36,734 nucleotides of DNA. It comes from Chryseobacterium limigenitum (lineage in GTDB: Bacteria > Bacteroidota > Bacteroidia > Flavobacteriales > Weeksellaceae). Below the pieces are notes generated by a model. It worked only from the letters and a program-made list of their open reading frames with translations. It was not told the origin of the DNA and did no database searches. The DNA lies in contig NZ_FPKW01000029.1 in the NCBI RefSeq assembly GCF_900114875.1, forward strand, positions 1 through 36,734. The letters run 5' to 3'. A program made the translations under genes and the position numbers. Shown in pieces: positions 15,956 to 23,997 of the stretch. Positions within the stretch are counted from its first letter, which is position 1. Each line of letters starts with the position of its first letter.

Positions 15956-18900
15956 ATGAAGAAATACACGGCAAACTATACATACACTAATCCGAATTTT
16001 GCAATTCAGAACCTCGTAACAATTCAGACTAACGCTGACTTGTTGCCAATCTTGTATGTTATAAAAAATATTTTGCAACGTGGTTTTCCGACAACTCTTT
16101 CAAAATATCTACAATCCGAATTAGGCGAAATCCATAAACTTGATAACTTTGAAGAACGCTTTTTGTTTGCGACAAACCAAACACCAATTTGGAACGACAC
16201 AATAAAAGGCGACAAAGACAACAATTATTATCCAGCAAAAGACTTTTTTGAAAGAATTATTCCAAATGAATTTGGGGATTATTCTTTTATCCAATCGTTA
16301 CTTATTCCCGAAATTCATATCAATGAAATTATTGGTGAAGAAGATAAAAATTTCATCAATCAACAAGTAGATTTTTATTTACCACAAGCCAAACTTGTCA
16401 TTGAAATTGACGGACAACAACACAAACTTGATGAAGTTACCCGAGTTTCTGATAGCACAAGAGATAACTTTTTATCAAACAAAGGAATTACAACCATACG
16501 AATTGACACAAGAGAATTGCAAAATGGTTCTTATGTTTCAAAAGTTGAAACCATTTTAAATCATCTTGAAAGATTTGAGAAACTTCTATCCTACTATAAA
16601 AATGCTTGTGAGAAAATAGAAGAAAACAAAATGAGCGAAGAAGAAATTAAAACGAAGTTATTGCCTACGGCAATAATCCGTTTTCAAGTTTTGCTCATTG
16701 ATTTGCTTACTCACAAGTATTTGACATTTAATGAAGATTGGAATTTCAATATTTTAGCTCACGAAAATTTACCCGATTTTGCGGAATTGGCTATAAACGA
16801 TTTGCTCATTTGGATTGACAAATTTTGGCAACTAAAAAATAAACAAAAACTCAAAAAGCCAAATTTCAAAATTGCAATTACGAATGACAAAACGAAATTT
16901 CAGCCAACAACAAAAGCAATAAATATTGACTTTTCACTATTCAAGCGTTACACAGACGAAAACAAAATCAGCGAAGATGTAATTTTTGTTCGTACGGATT
17001 ATTTTGACTATAATTCTAAAAGAAACACAATAGGATTAGATAAAAACTATTTCAGAGTAAGTACAACCGAACCAATTAATTACAATATCACGGACGAAGA
17101 CAAAACTAATTTGGAGTTTTTCCTTGATAACATTTTTGACAAGTCCAATTTTAGAGAAGGACAATTTCCAATTGTTTCAAATGTATTGAACAGAAAAGAT
17201 ACAATTGGACTTTTGCCAACAGGTGGCGGAAAATCTTTGTGTTATCAACTTCCTTGTTTGCTTCAACCAAGTATAAATTTTGTAGTTTGTCCCATCAAAT
17301 CTTTGATGTATGACCAAAACGATAATTTGGTAAAAACTCTTGTAACCAATGTAAGTTTTATTACCAGCGATTTAGAAGCAGACGAAAGACGAGATATTGA
17401 AAAAAACTTTGAGCAAGGACGATATTTGTTTGTTTGGATTTCGCCCGAAAAATTTCAAATTCCAAGTTTCAGAGAAAAGATAAGTACCATTGTTGCTAAT
17501 TTTTCAATCGCTTACGCAGTTGTAGATGAAGTTCATTGCCTTTCAGAATGGGGACACGATTTCAGAACTTCCTATTTGAATTTAGCCAAAACCATTGATA
17601 AATTAAGTCCGAAAGATGAAAACGGAGAAGGTAAAATAAAATTTATTGGTTTAACTGCAACCGCTTCCGTAAACGTTTTGAAAGACATCAAAATTGAGTT
17701 TTCAAGGCAGAAGCAACGTTTGGAAGATGAAAACATCAAATCACTTTTGGATTATAGCCGAAAGGAATTGCAATTTAATGTTATCAACGACAACGGAAAC
17801 AAAAGCCAAAAAATCAGAGAAATTCTTGAAGATTTAAAGGACACGGAAAGCTTTATTGAAACAACAGAAAAAGCAGGTTTGGTATTTACGCCAAACGTAA
17901 ACGGTGCTTATGGTTGTTATCAGGTTTCAAACACATTAAATACTTTTTATCAAAACAAAGTAGGTTGGTTTTCGGGAGACATTCCAAAACGTGATATTAT
18001 AGACGAAAATACAGGAAGAAAAATTGGAACAGAGCCAGTAATGGCAAGAGATGAATTTAATAAATACAAGCAAAAAATTCAAAAGGATTTTAAAGAAAAT
18101 AAATATCAGCTTTTAGTTGCTACCAAAGCCTTCGGAATGGGTATTGACAAACAAAATATTCATTACACGTTTCATTACGGTTTGCCAAGTTCTGTTGAAG
18201 CATTGTATCAAGAAGCCGGAAGAGCGGGACGTTGGGACAAACGAAAAAAGGAAAACAAAAATAAAATAGGAAAATGTTTTGTGCTTTATTCGCCCGAAAC
18301 TCACGATGAAGAACGAGTGCAAAGATTGTTTCATAAAGACACAACTTTTGCCGAAATGAAAGAAATAAGCGATGAAGTAAAATGGAACGGAAAAGATATT
18401 TTCAAACAAGTTTTTCTTTTTACACAAGGACAAAACGATATTGAAAAAGATTTTGAAATCATTTTGGGTGTAATCACAAACTATTTCCGAGAAAACTCAA
18501 AACTTCGGATATTTTGGAATGACGCTTATTCAAAATTGAAAATCAATAGCGACACTTTACAAAAAGCAATTTATCGTTTAAGTCTTTTAGGAATTGTTTC
18601 AGATTGGACAACGAATTTTATTGACCATTTTGAAGTTCAGTTCAAAACTCTTGATGAAAACCACATTGTAAAAAGTGTTTCGGATTACATTACGAAGTAT
18701 GAACCGAACACAGATGTAAAAATGGATTTAGAGAAAATTCCTCAAAATTCAATTTTAGAAAAATCAGTTTGGTACTTGCTGAATTGGACTTTTGAAAATA
18801 TCGCATACGGTCGAAAACAATCTTTAAAAACGCTTTCTGATTGGTGTTCAGAGTTTGAAGACAGCGAAAGTTTCAAGCAACGAATTGACAGTTATTTCAT

Positions 18901-19408
18901 ATTTTCTGAAACAACTTTTGTACTTCAACATATTGCAGAAAACCCAAAGGAATATGAAAAATGGTTTGAAGTCTTGACGACTAATAACCAATTTCCAAAC
19001 AAGGTTGAATTTGAGAAACTGAAAGACAGCATAAGCCGATTTTTAGAGAGTTATCGTAATAATGTTGGGCTTAATTTTTTAAGTGGTTTTGTTCGTTTAG
19101 CCTTGAACGATTATGAAGATAGTGACGGAAAAGAACGCTTTGAAAGTGCATTATCACATATCAAACAAACATTTACGGAAGAAGAGCAAAGCGACTTTTT
19201 ACATCGCTTGAAAGTTATAGGAAAACATTTAACCGAAGAACAAAAAATGGAATTGAGCCAATCCATTTCAGAATACTATCCTGAAATGTTGGAAGAACTT
19301 GCGGAATATTACGATTTGGCATATTTACTCAATGATGTTTATTCTCAAAAATTACAAGAACTAAAAAAACTTAATAAGAAATTATATGAGCAACTTGCAG
19401 AAATTTAA
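15956..19408 (+). CDS. RecQ-like helicase with N-terminal DUF559/Vsr-like nuclease domain
   Basis: 1150 residues, much longer than housekeeping RecQ (about 600-730). Around residues 135-190 is a nuclease-like core of the DUF559/Vsr type: VDFYLPQAKLVIEIDGQQHK, then TRDNFLSNKGITTIRIDTRE, giving candidate metal ligands Asp139 and Glu150. A superfamily 2 RecQ-type helicase follows: Walker A GLLPTGGGKSLCYQLP near residues 418-433, box II VVDEVHCLSEWGHD (DEVH, near 524), box III GLTATAS, box V LVATKAFGMGIDK, and box VI YQEAGRAGRWDKR near residue 752. About 300 further residues are unrecognised. It overlaps the next gene by 23 bp. The nuclease-helicase design and position beside Zorya suggest anti-phage defence; I cannot match the pair to a named system. 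Confidence 0.85.
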   Translation: MKKYTANYTYTNPNFAIQNLVTIQTNADLLPILYVIKNILQRGFPTTLSKYLQSELGEIHKLDNFEERFLFATNQTPIWNDTIKGDKDNNYYPAKDFFERIIPNEFGDYSFIQSLLIPEIHINEIIGEEDKNFINQQVDFYLPQAKLVIEIDGQQHKLDEVTRVSDSTRDNFLSNKGITTIRIDTRELQNGSYVSKVETILNHLERFEKLLSYYKNACEKIEENKMSEEEIKTKLLPTAIIRFQVLLIDLLTHKYLTFNEDWNFNILAHENLPDFAELAINDLLIWIDKFWQLKNKQKLKKPNFKIAITNDKTKFQPTTKAINIDFSLFKRYTDENKISEDVIFVRTDYFDYNSKRNTIGLDKNYFRVSTTEPINYNITDEDKTNLEFFLDNIFDKSNFREGQFPIVSNVLNRKDTIGLLPTGGGKSLCYQLPCLLQPSINFVVCPIKSLMYDQNDNLVKTLVTNVSFITSDLEADERRDIEKNFEQGRYLFVWISPEKFQIPSFREKISTIVANFSIAYAVVDEVHCLSEWGHDFRTSYLNLAKTIDKLSPKDENGEGKIKFIGLTATASVNVLKDIKIEFSRQKQRLEDENIKSLLDYSRKELQFNVINDNGNKSQKIREILEDLKDTESFIETTEKAGLVFTPNVNGAYGCYQVSNTLNTFYQNKVGWFSGDIPKRDIIDENTGRKIGTEPVMARDEFNKYKQKIQKDFKENKYQLLVATKAFGMGIDKQNIHYTFHYGLPSSVEALYQEAGRAGRWDKRKKENKNKIGKCFVLYSPETHDEERVQRLFHKDTTFAEMKEISDEVKWNGKDIFKQVFLFTQGQNDIEKDFEIILGVITNYFRENSKLRIFWNDAYSKLKINSDTLQKAIYRLSLLGIVSDWTTNFIDHFEVQFKTLDENHIVKSVSDYITKYEPNTDVKMDLEKIPQNSILEKSVWYLLNWTFENIAYGRKQSLKTLSDWCSEFEDSESFKQRIDSYFIFSETTFVLQHIAENPKEYEKWFEVLTTNNQFPNKVEFEKLKDSISRFLESYRNNVGLNFLSGFVRLALNDYEDSDGKERFESALSHIKQTFTEEEQSDFLHRLKVIGKHLTEEQKMELSQSISEYYPEMLEELAEYYDLAYLLNDVYSQKLQELKKLNKKLYEQLAEI

Positions 19409-19934
19409 TGAAACACTTGAAGAGTTCAACCAAGAAGTTGGACAACTTAAAGAGGTTTCGGGTGCTTACAAAAAGTTACAGCATTTAACTGAAACTTATA
19501 ACGTAATAAGCAAGCAGTTTGATGAAAACAGCAAAACGCTTGACAAAATAAATGAACTTCAAAAAGCACAGCAAGAAAAAGTTGCTCAAAGTTTAATTGA
19601 ACTCGAAAATTCTAACAAGCAGAATAAAACCGAGCTTGCAAAACTTGTTGAAGAAAAAACCGACCAAATCCGAAAAGAAAATAAGGATTTTTACAAAGAC
19701 CTTGAAAGCACAATCAAAATAAAACTTGACGAAAATAAATCGGAAATAAAACAAGTAATTGAAAACGAGCGAAACCAAATCAAACAAATTTTTGAAATTG
19801 AGTTTGCGAAAAACACAAAAGAGTTAAGTCACGTTATTAAGGCTGAAAACAAGGCATTAAAAATTTCCGTTTGCGTAATTGGAGGACTAACTTTAATAAT
19901 ATGTATTTTGTCATTAATAAGACTGTGGATATAG
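19386..19934 (+). CDS. Tail-anchored coiled-coil membrane protein
   Basis: 182 residues. Residues about 1-155 are almost entirely charged coiled coil (for example LEEFNQEVGQLKEVSGAYKK, KIKLDENKSEIKQVIENERN). One C-terminal transmembrane segment follows at about 158-178 (ISVCVIGGLTLIICILSLIR), so the protein is probably anchored with its long helix in the cytoplasm. It starts inside the end of the RecQ-like gene in another frame, which implies translational coupling and joint function. A membrane-tethered rod next to a nuclease-helicase could localise it or sense the envelope; this is inference. No family recognised. The gene is followed by a structured 19969-20029 hairpin. Confidence 0.75.
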   Translation: MSNLQKFNETLEEFNQEVGQLKEVSGAYKKLQHLTETYNVISKQFDENSKTLDKINELQKAQQEKVAQSLIELENSNKQNKTELAKLVEEKTDQIRKENKDFYKDLESTIKIKLDENKSEIKQVIENERNQIKQIFEIEFAKNTKELSHVIKAENKALKISVCVIGGLTLIICILSLIRLWI

Positions 19935-19968
19935 CGCCTATTAAAAAAACCAACGGATAATACTAGTT

Positions 19969-20029
19969 TGGCAAAATCGAGAATTGCAGTGCAAATTCAA
20001 CTGTAGTTCTGCGATCGAGCCATTTTGGC
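19969..20029. repeat. Imperfect long hairpin after the coiled-coil gene, attC-like or REP-like
   Basis: A left arm (TTTGGCAAAATCGAG, GAATTGCAGT) and a right arm (ACTGTAGTTCTGC, GATCGAGCCATTTTGG) pair with several unpaired bases around the loop GCAAATTC. It starts 35 bp after the stop codon at 19934. Flanking CAACGGATAA and GCAACCATTAG are reminiscent of cassette ends. Long imperfect hairpins right behind a gene are typical of integron attC sites and of dispersed palindromic repeats in Bacteroidota. The core-site sequences do not match GTTRRRY exactly, so attC is only a possibility. It occupies much of the 400-bp gap 19935-20334; the rest is AT-rich and ends in the Zorya promoter. Confidence 0.4.
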
Positions 20030-20223
20030 TTCGACTGCCACTTACCAGCTGCAACCATTAGTTATAAATCTCAATCAGAAAAGTAAATAGTTCAAAAGAA
20101 GAGCAAATGATTAGAAAACCCAATTTTGGCAAAATAGAAAACGTTGTAAGTCATTGCAAAAATTTAACTCCTATCCTATATATTCTTTTTTCGAACAGTT
20201 TAAACATACTTAATTGAATCGAT

Positions 20224-20268
20224 TTACGGAAAACCGTAATATAACTGTAAAATGTATTGCTACATTTG
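20224..20268 (+). promoter_or_regulatory. Zorya promoter with palindromic operator
   Basis: A perfect inverted repeat TTACGG-AAAA-CCGTAA (20224-20239) is followed, after 21 bp, by TACATTTG (20261-20268), a match to the Bacteroidota -7 box TAnnTTTG. No TTG lies at the -33 position, so the palindrome would take the place of that element. The same palindrome at nearly the same distance precedes the CBASS operon (28023-28067). The start codon of zorB is 66 bp beyond the box. Confidence 0.6.
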
Positions 20269-20334
20269 TGATTTAATACATTTAACGCAAAACTACTTAA
20301 TAATCAAGAATCCAAATTAGTATATAGAAATTAA

Positions 20335-21057
20335 ATGTCAGGAACAAAAAAAGAAAGCCACTGGATTCCCCTAGCGGATTTAATGACGGTTTTAATGGTA
20401 ATTTTTTTATTTATGTCTATTTCTTACATGGCATTGGTAGAAAAACGACAGAAAGAACAAAACAAAATATTTAAAGATTACGAAGAATCTAAAATTGCAT
20501 TGTACAATGAACTAAACCAAGCCTTCAAAAATGATTTCGCAAAATGGGATTTGAAATTGGATAATGATTTGTCAATAAAATTCACTAATCCACAAGTGCT
20601 TTTTGGAACAGGAAGTTCTGATATTACTTCACATTTTCAAACAATTCTTGTAGACTTTCTTCCAAAATATCTTTCTGTTGTATTGCAAGAAAAATATAAA
20701 GACAAGATTGCTGAAATCAGAATTGAAGGACATACCGATACAAAACCAATCGGACTTTCAGGCGACCCTTATATTGACAATATGAAACTTTCACAAGACA
20801 GAGGAAGAAATGTACTTGCTTTTCTACGAACCCAAAAATGTTTCATCAACTTACAACCAACAGAAAAAGAAAGATTACAATATTGGCTTACAGCTAATGG
20901 ACTCTCTTATGGTCGTGCCGTTGATAAAAACTATAAAATCTCCTTCGACACTAAACAACCGATTGATAATGACAAATCGAGAAGGGTTGAATTTAGAATT
21001 GTAACAACAAGTGAAGCTATTATTAACGAGGCACTTAAAAATATTGATAACAAATGA
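20335..21057 (+). CDS. zorB: Zorya protein ZorB (MotB/OmpA-like)
   Basis: 240 residues. Near the N-terminus is the motif WIPLADLMTVLMVIFLFM with an aspartate at the start of a single transmembrane helix, as in MotB-type stator proteins that bind the proton path. A short coiled linker follows. Residues about 90-235 are an OmpA-like peptidoglycan-binding domain (IRIEGHTDTKPIG, then MKLSQDRGRNVLAFLRTQ, then DNDKSRRVEFRIVTT). With ZorA it forms the membrane motor of Zorya anti-phage defence, an ion-driven sensor of phage-induced envelope change. It is the first gene of the operon and overlaps zorA by 4 bp (ATGA). In most described type I systems zorA precedes zorB; here the order is reversed. Confidence 0.92.
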   Translation: MSGTKKESHWIPLADLMTVLMVIFLFMSISYMALVEKRQKEQNKIFKDYEESKIALYNELNQAFKNDFAKWDLKLDNDLSIKFTNPQVLFGTGSSDITSHFQTILVDFLPKYLSVVLQEKYKDKIAEIRIEGHTDTKPIGLSGDPYIDNMKLSQDRGRNVLAFLRTQKCFINLQPTEKERLQYWLTANGLSYGRAVDKNYKISFDTKQPIDNDKSRRVEFRIVTTSEAIINEALKNIDNK

Positions 21058-22589
21058 ACATAGTTGAAATAATTGTAGCTATTGCAATGCTAGGCTACCT
21101 TATATATAGTATCATTATACTCAATGGCGTAAAGAAAGGCTATCAAAATGTAAATCAAAATTATTTAGACTTGATACCATCGATGTTTACTACTATTGGT
21201 ATCCTTGGTACTTTTGGAGGTATTGCATTTGGTTTATTAAAATTTGAGACAAAAGATATTGAAGGAAGTATCCCTAAATTACTGGATGGATTAAAAACTG
21301 CATTTTATGCCTCTATAGCAGGTATCGCATTATCTATTATATTTTCTAAAATTATTGCATTTATTAAAAACAAAAATGAGAAAGGAGTTTTGAGCGATGA
21401 AACCAATGCCATCAATAACCTAATCGAATCAATAACAGAACTAAAAAACGACTTTTCTTCAACTGATGATAATGGAAACATAATTAAACCGGGTAACATT
21501 TTTCGAGACATTTATAAAGAATCTGCTAAACAATCAAACGCACTACAAACCTTTTCTTCTGATTTAGCTTTGACAATTTCAGCAGGATTTGAACAAATTT
21601 TGAATAACCCAACAGAAGGTGTTGTTGCTGAATTGAAATTAGTAAAAGCAGAAATTGAGAGTTTGGGTAACAAACTAAAAGACCCTGCTACCGATATGAC
21701 ACAGAGCATAGTCAAAGAATTACAGGAATCAATGGGTAAAATGATTGAAGAATTCAAAATTTCAATGAGCGGCGATACCAAAAACGAAATGGAGCGCTTG
21801 GCAGAGCTACTTGGACAAGCAGGCGGTTCATTGACAGATTTTCCTGCCAAGTTGCAAAATATGACCGACAACCTCAATGAAAATTTCAGGGGATTGCAAG
21901 ATGTGGTACAGCAAATTTCACAGCAAACACTTTCGCAATCGCAAGATTCAACCAATGCAATGAAAAAGCAAGTTGAAGATATGAGCGAAATTTTAAGAAC
22001 GAAAGTTGGAGACTTGCAATCTGGGCAACAATCTTTACTAACCGAACAATCCAAAAATTTACAAGTTTCTGAAAACCTTTTGAGTGCTTTCAACATAAGT
22101 ATTGAAAATATGAATGGACTTTCAGTCGGTGTAGCACAAAGCATTAACAAACTCAATGAAGCACAAGCTGCCTTAACTACGACAGTTACCAACTTCAGGA
22201 GTGCTTCACAGGAAATTAATTTATCATCTAATAAATTCGGAGATTCACAACTTACTTTTTCAAAATATTCAAATGACTTTCTTCAAAAAAACTCAAATAC
22301 AATTGATGAAATTCAAAAGTCATTAGTAAAAGCAAAAGATGTTTCAGCAGATTATGCACAAAAATTTGAAATAATTGAAAAAGGACTTCAAGATATTTTT
22401 GCAAAAATCACAACAGGATTAAAAGACTATCAAGCAACCGTAAGCGGAAGTCTTGAAACCTATTTAGGAAAATACACAGATGCTTTGACCAAAACAGCAG
22501 AATCTCTTGCAGGAGCTTCATCAAAACAAGAAGATATTTTGGAAGAACTAACCGAACAGCTTAGCAAACTAAACGGACGAAAAAATTAA
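21054..22589 (+). CDS. zorA: Zorya protein ZorA (MotA-like with long coiled-coil tail)
   Basis: 511 residues. The N-terminal 110 residues hold the MotA/TolQ/ExbB membrane core: spans near 2-24, 43-62 and 83-107, with the motif MFTTIGILGTFGGIAFGLL and a second channel helix LKTAFYASIAGIALSII. The remaining 400 residues are a helical coiled-coil tail (for example LAELLGQAGGSLTDFPAKLQ, QDVVQQISQQTLSQSQD). In characterised Zorya the ZorA tail extends deep into the cytoplasm and is needed to pass the signal to the soluble effectors. It ends 1 bp before zorC. Its length and tail separate it from flagellar MotA (about 290 residues). Confidence 0.92.
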   Translation: MNIVEIIVAIAMLGYLIYSIIILNGVKKGYQNVNQNYLDLIPSMFTTIGILGTFGGIAFGLLKFETKDIEGSIPKLLDGLKTAFYASIAGIALSIIFSKIIAFIKNKNEKGVLSDETNAINNLIESITELKNDFSSTDDNGNIIKPGNIFRDIYKESAKQSNALQTFSSDLALTISAGFEQILNNPTEGVVAELKLVKAEIESLGNKLKDPATDMTQSIVKELQESMGKMIEEFKISMSGDTKNEMERLAELLGQAGGSLTDFPAKLQNMTDNLNENFRGLQDVVQQISQQTLSQSQDSTNAMKKQVEDMSEILRTKVGDLQSGQQSLLTEQSKNLQVSENLLSAFNISIENMNGLSVGVAQSINKLNEAQAALTTTVTNFRSASQEINLSSNKFGDSQLTFSKYSNDFLQKNSNTIDEIQKSLVKAKDVSADYAQKFEIIEKGLQDIFAKITTGLKDYQATVSGSLETYLGKYTDALTKTAESLAGASSKQEDILEELTEQLSKLNGRKN

Positions 22590-22590
22590 T

Positions 22591-23997
22591 ATGCCGACAT
22601 CACAAGACATATTACAATTTCATTTTTCACCGACTACATTCCAGCAGTCGGCACAAAAAATAATTCCAATTACCCTTTCGTCATTGAATGAACATAGAAT
22701 TGATAAACTTCAAAAAATAACAGAAGAAGTCGGTGCAGGTTCTTTTTCATTTTCAGGCAACAATCTTATTCCGCAAGTATTTAGAAAATTTAAAAGTTTT
22801 ATCAATAATTCAAACATTGTATTTGAACGTAGAGAATTAAGAACACTAACCTATGCGCTAAACCATTCAGAACAAAATTTACAATTCATTTTCGGAAGTG
22901 AGAACGAACTAAATTATACTTTGCAACTTTTGGAATCAAATTGGAGAGATTCTTTTTTAGTGGGTCTGATCGATTGCTTTTTGAAAAACTGGGAAACAAA
23001 GCATCAAAAGTCATTAGAGCAATTGGAACAATTCATTGCCAAAAAATTAGATAATTATAATGGCAATAGAAGTACATTAATTTCTTTTAAAAATAACAAA
23101 CGTTATTTCAGTACAAAAAATGGAGATTTGATTTTAGGTGATACAATAGCCAAACTCAACAAACCTATTCAAGAAGCAACAAAAATATTGGGCGTTCCTG
23201 ACTCTTGGTTTGATTATTCATATTTCTCAAAAGTTATTATAACTTATTACGAAAGAAACAAAAGCAAAATTGCTATTGAAGTTGACAACCTGAATGATGT
23301 ATTGCAAAAACACAACAGTTCTATTACAAGTAAACGGTTAATCAGTAAAATTATCATTCAAGCAAACCAACCTCAATTTACAACAGTACAAGATAAAATA
23401 AAAAAAATTGCCTTCACTCAAATTGGCGACCCAAGTAACATTTCTAATTGGACAGCATTTGAGAATGCAACAGAAATCGAAAAGCGAGAAATAATTCAAG
23501 GACGAAATATTTTGAACGAGTGGATTACGCAACAATTTATCAATGTGTTTTTCAATGTTTGTATCAATGATGAAGGACGTAAGAAATTTTGGCTTCGTTT
23601 TGCTTCAAAAATATCATCTTTTAAAGTTTATGGGCCTCTTCATACTAAAAGTATTTTAAAACGAGATGAAAGAATAGCCGAGTATGTAGATGCCAGATTT
23701 GAAACAGTTTCAAGTAGAAGAGATGTTTCTGCTTTTATTCTATATATTGGCGATTATATGCTGATTGAATTTAGCATCGATGGTTACGCCTGTTGTGCAT
23801 ATAAAACCGATAGCCTTAATAAACCAAATCTTACCTATAAATTAAACAGCGTTGATGATTTAAGAAATAGCTCGTTACCATTAGCTGTACAAAGCGATTC
23901 AAATTACTATTACACAAATGAAGAAGGACGTTTATTTCACAATGAAAATTGGCAACATAAGTTTAATCATTGGTTAAACGAAAAAGTATTGAAATGA
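22591..23997 (+). CDS. zorC: Zorya protein ZorC (EH-signature)
   Basis: 468 residues, soluble. The C-terminal part (about 330-468) has the EH-signature pattern: GRKKFWLRFASKISSFKVYG, YIGDYMLIEFSIDGYACCAY, and a closing FHNENWQHKFNHWLNEKVLK. Its position between zorA and zorD supports the call. ZorC is a DNA-associated component that works with the ZorD nuclease in type I Zorya. No enzyme motif is visible. The N-terminal 200 residues are helical and less conserved. The stop codon overlaps the zorD start in the sequence ATGA, so the two are translationally coupled. Confidence 0.85.
   Translation: MPTSQDILQFHFSPTTFQQSAQKIIPITLSSLNEHRIDKLQKITEEVGAGSFSFSGNNLIPQVFRKFKSFINNSNIVFERRELRTLTYALNHSEQNLQFIFGSENELNYTLQLLESNWRDSFLVGLIDCFLKNWETKHQKSLEQLEQFIAKKLDNYNGNRSTLISFKNNKRYFSTKNGDLILGDTIAKLNKPIQEATKILGVPDSWFDYSYFSKVIITYYERNKSKIAIEVDNLNDVLQKHNSSITSKRLISKIIIQANQPQFTTVQDKIKKIAFTQIGDPSNISNWTAFENATEIEKREIIQGRNILNEWITQQFINVFFNVCINDEGRKKFWLRFASKISSFKVYGPLHTKSILKRDERIAEYVDARFETVSSRRDVSAFILYIGDYMLIEFSIDGYACCAYKTDSLNKPNLTYKLNSVDDLRNSSLPLAVQSDSNYYYTNEEGRLFHNENWQHKFNHWLNEKVLK

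Noticed and set aside
21512..22192. 226-residue minus-strand open frame inside zorA
   Set aside because: Cys/Ser-rich shadow of the zorA coiled-coil codons; no start context and no known motif.
23970..23993. TTG start for ZorD
   Set aside because: The ATG at 23994 overlaps the zorC stop in ATGA form, the same junction type as zorB-zorA.
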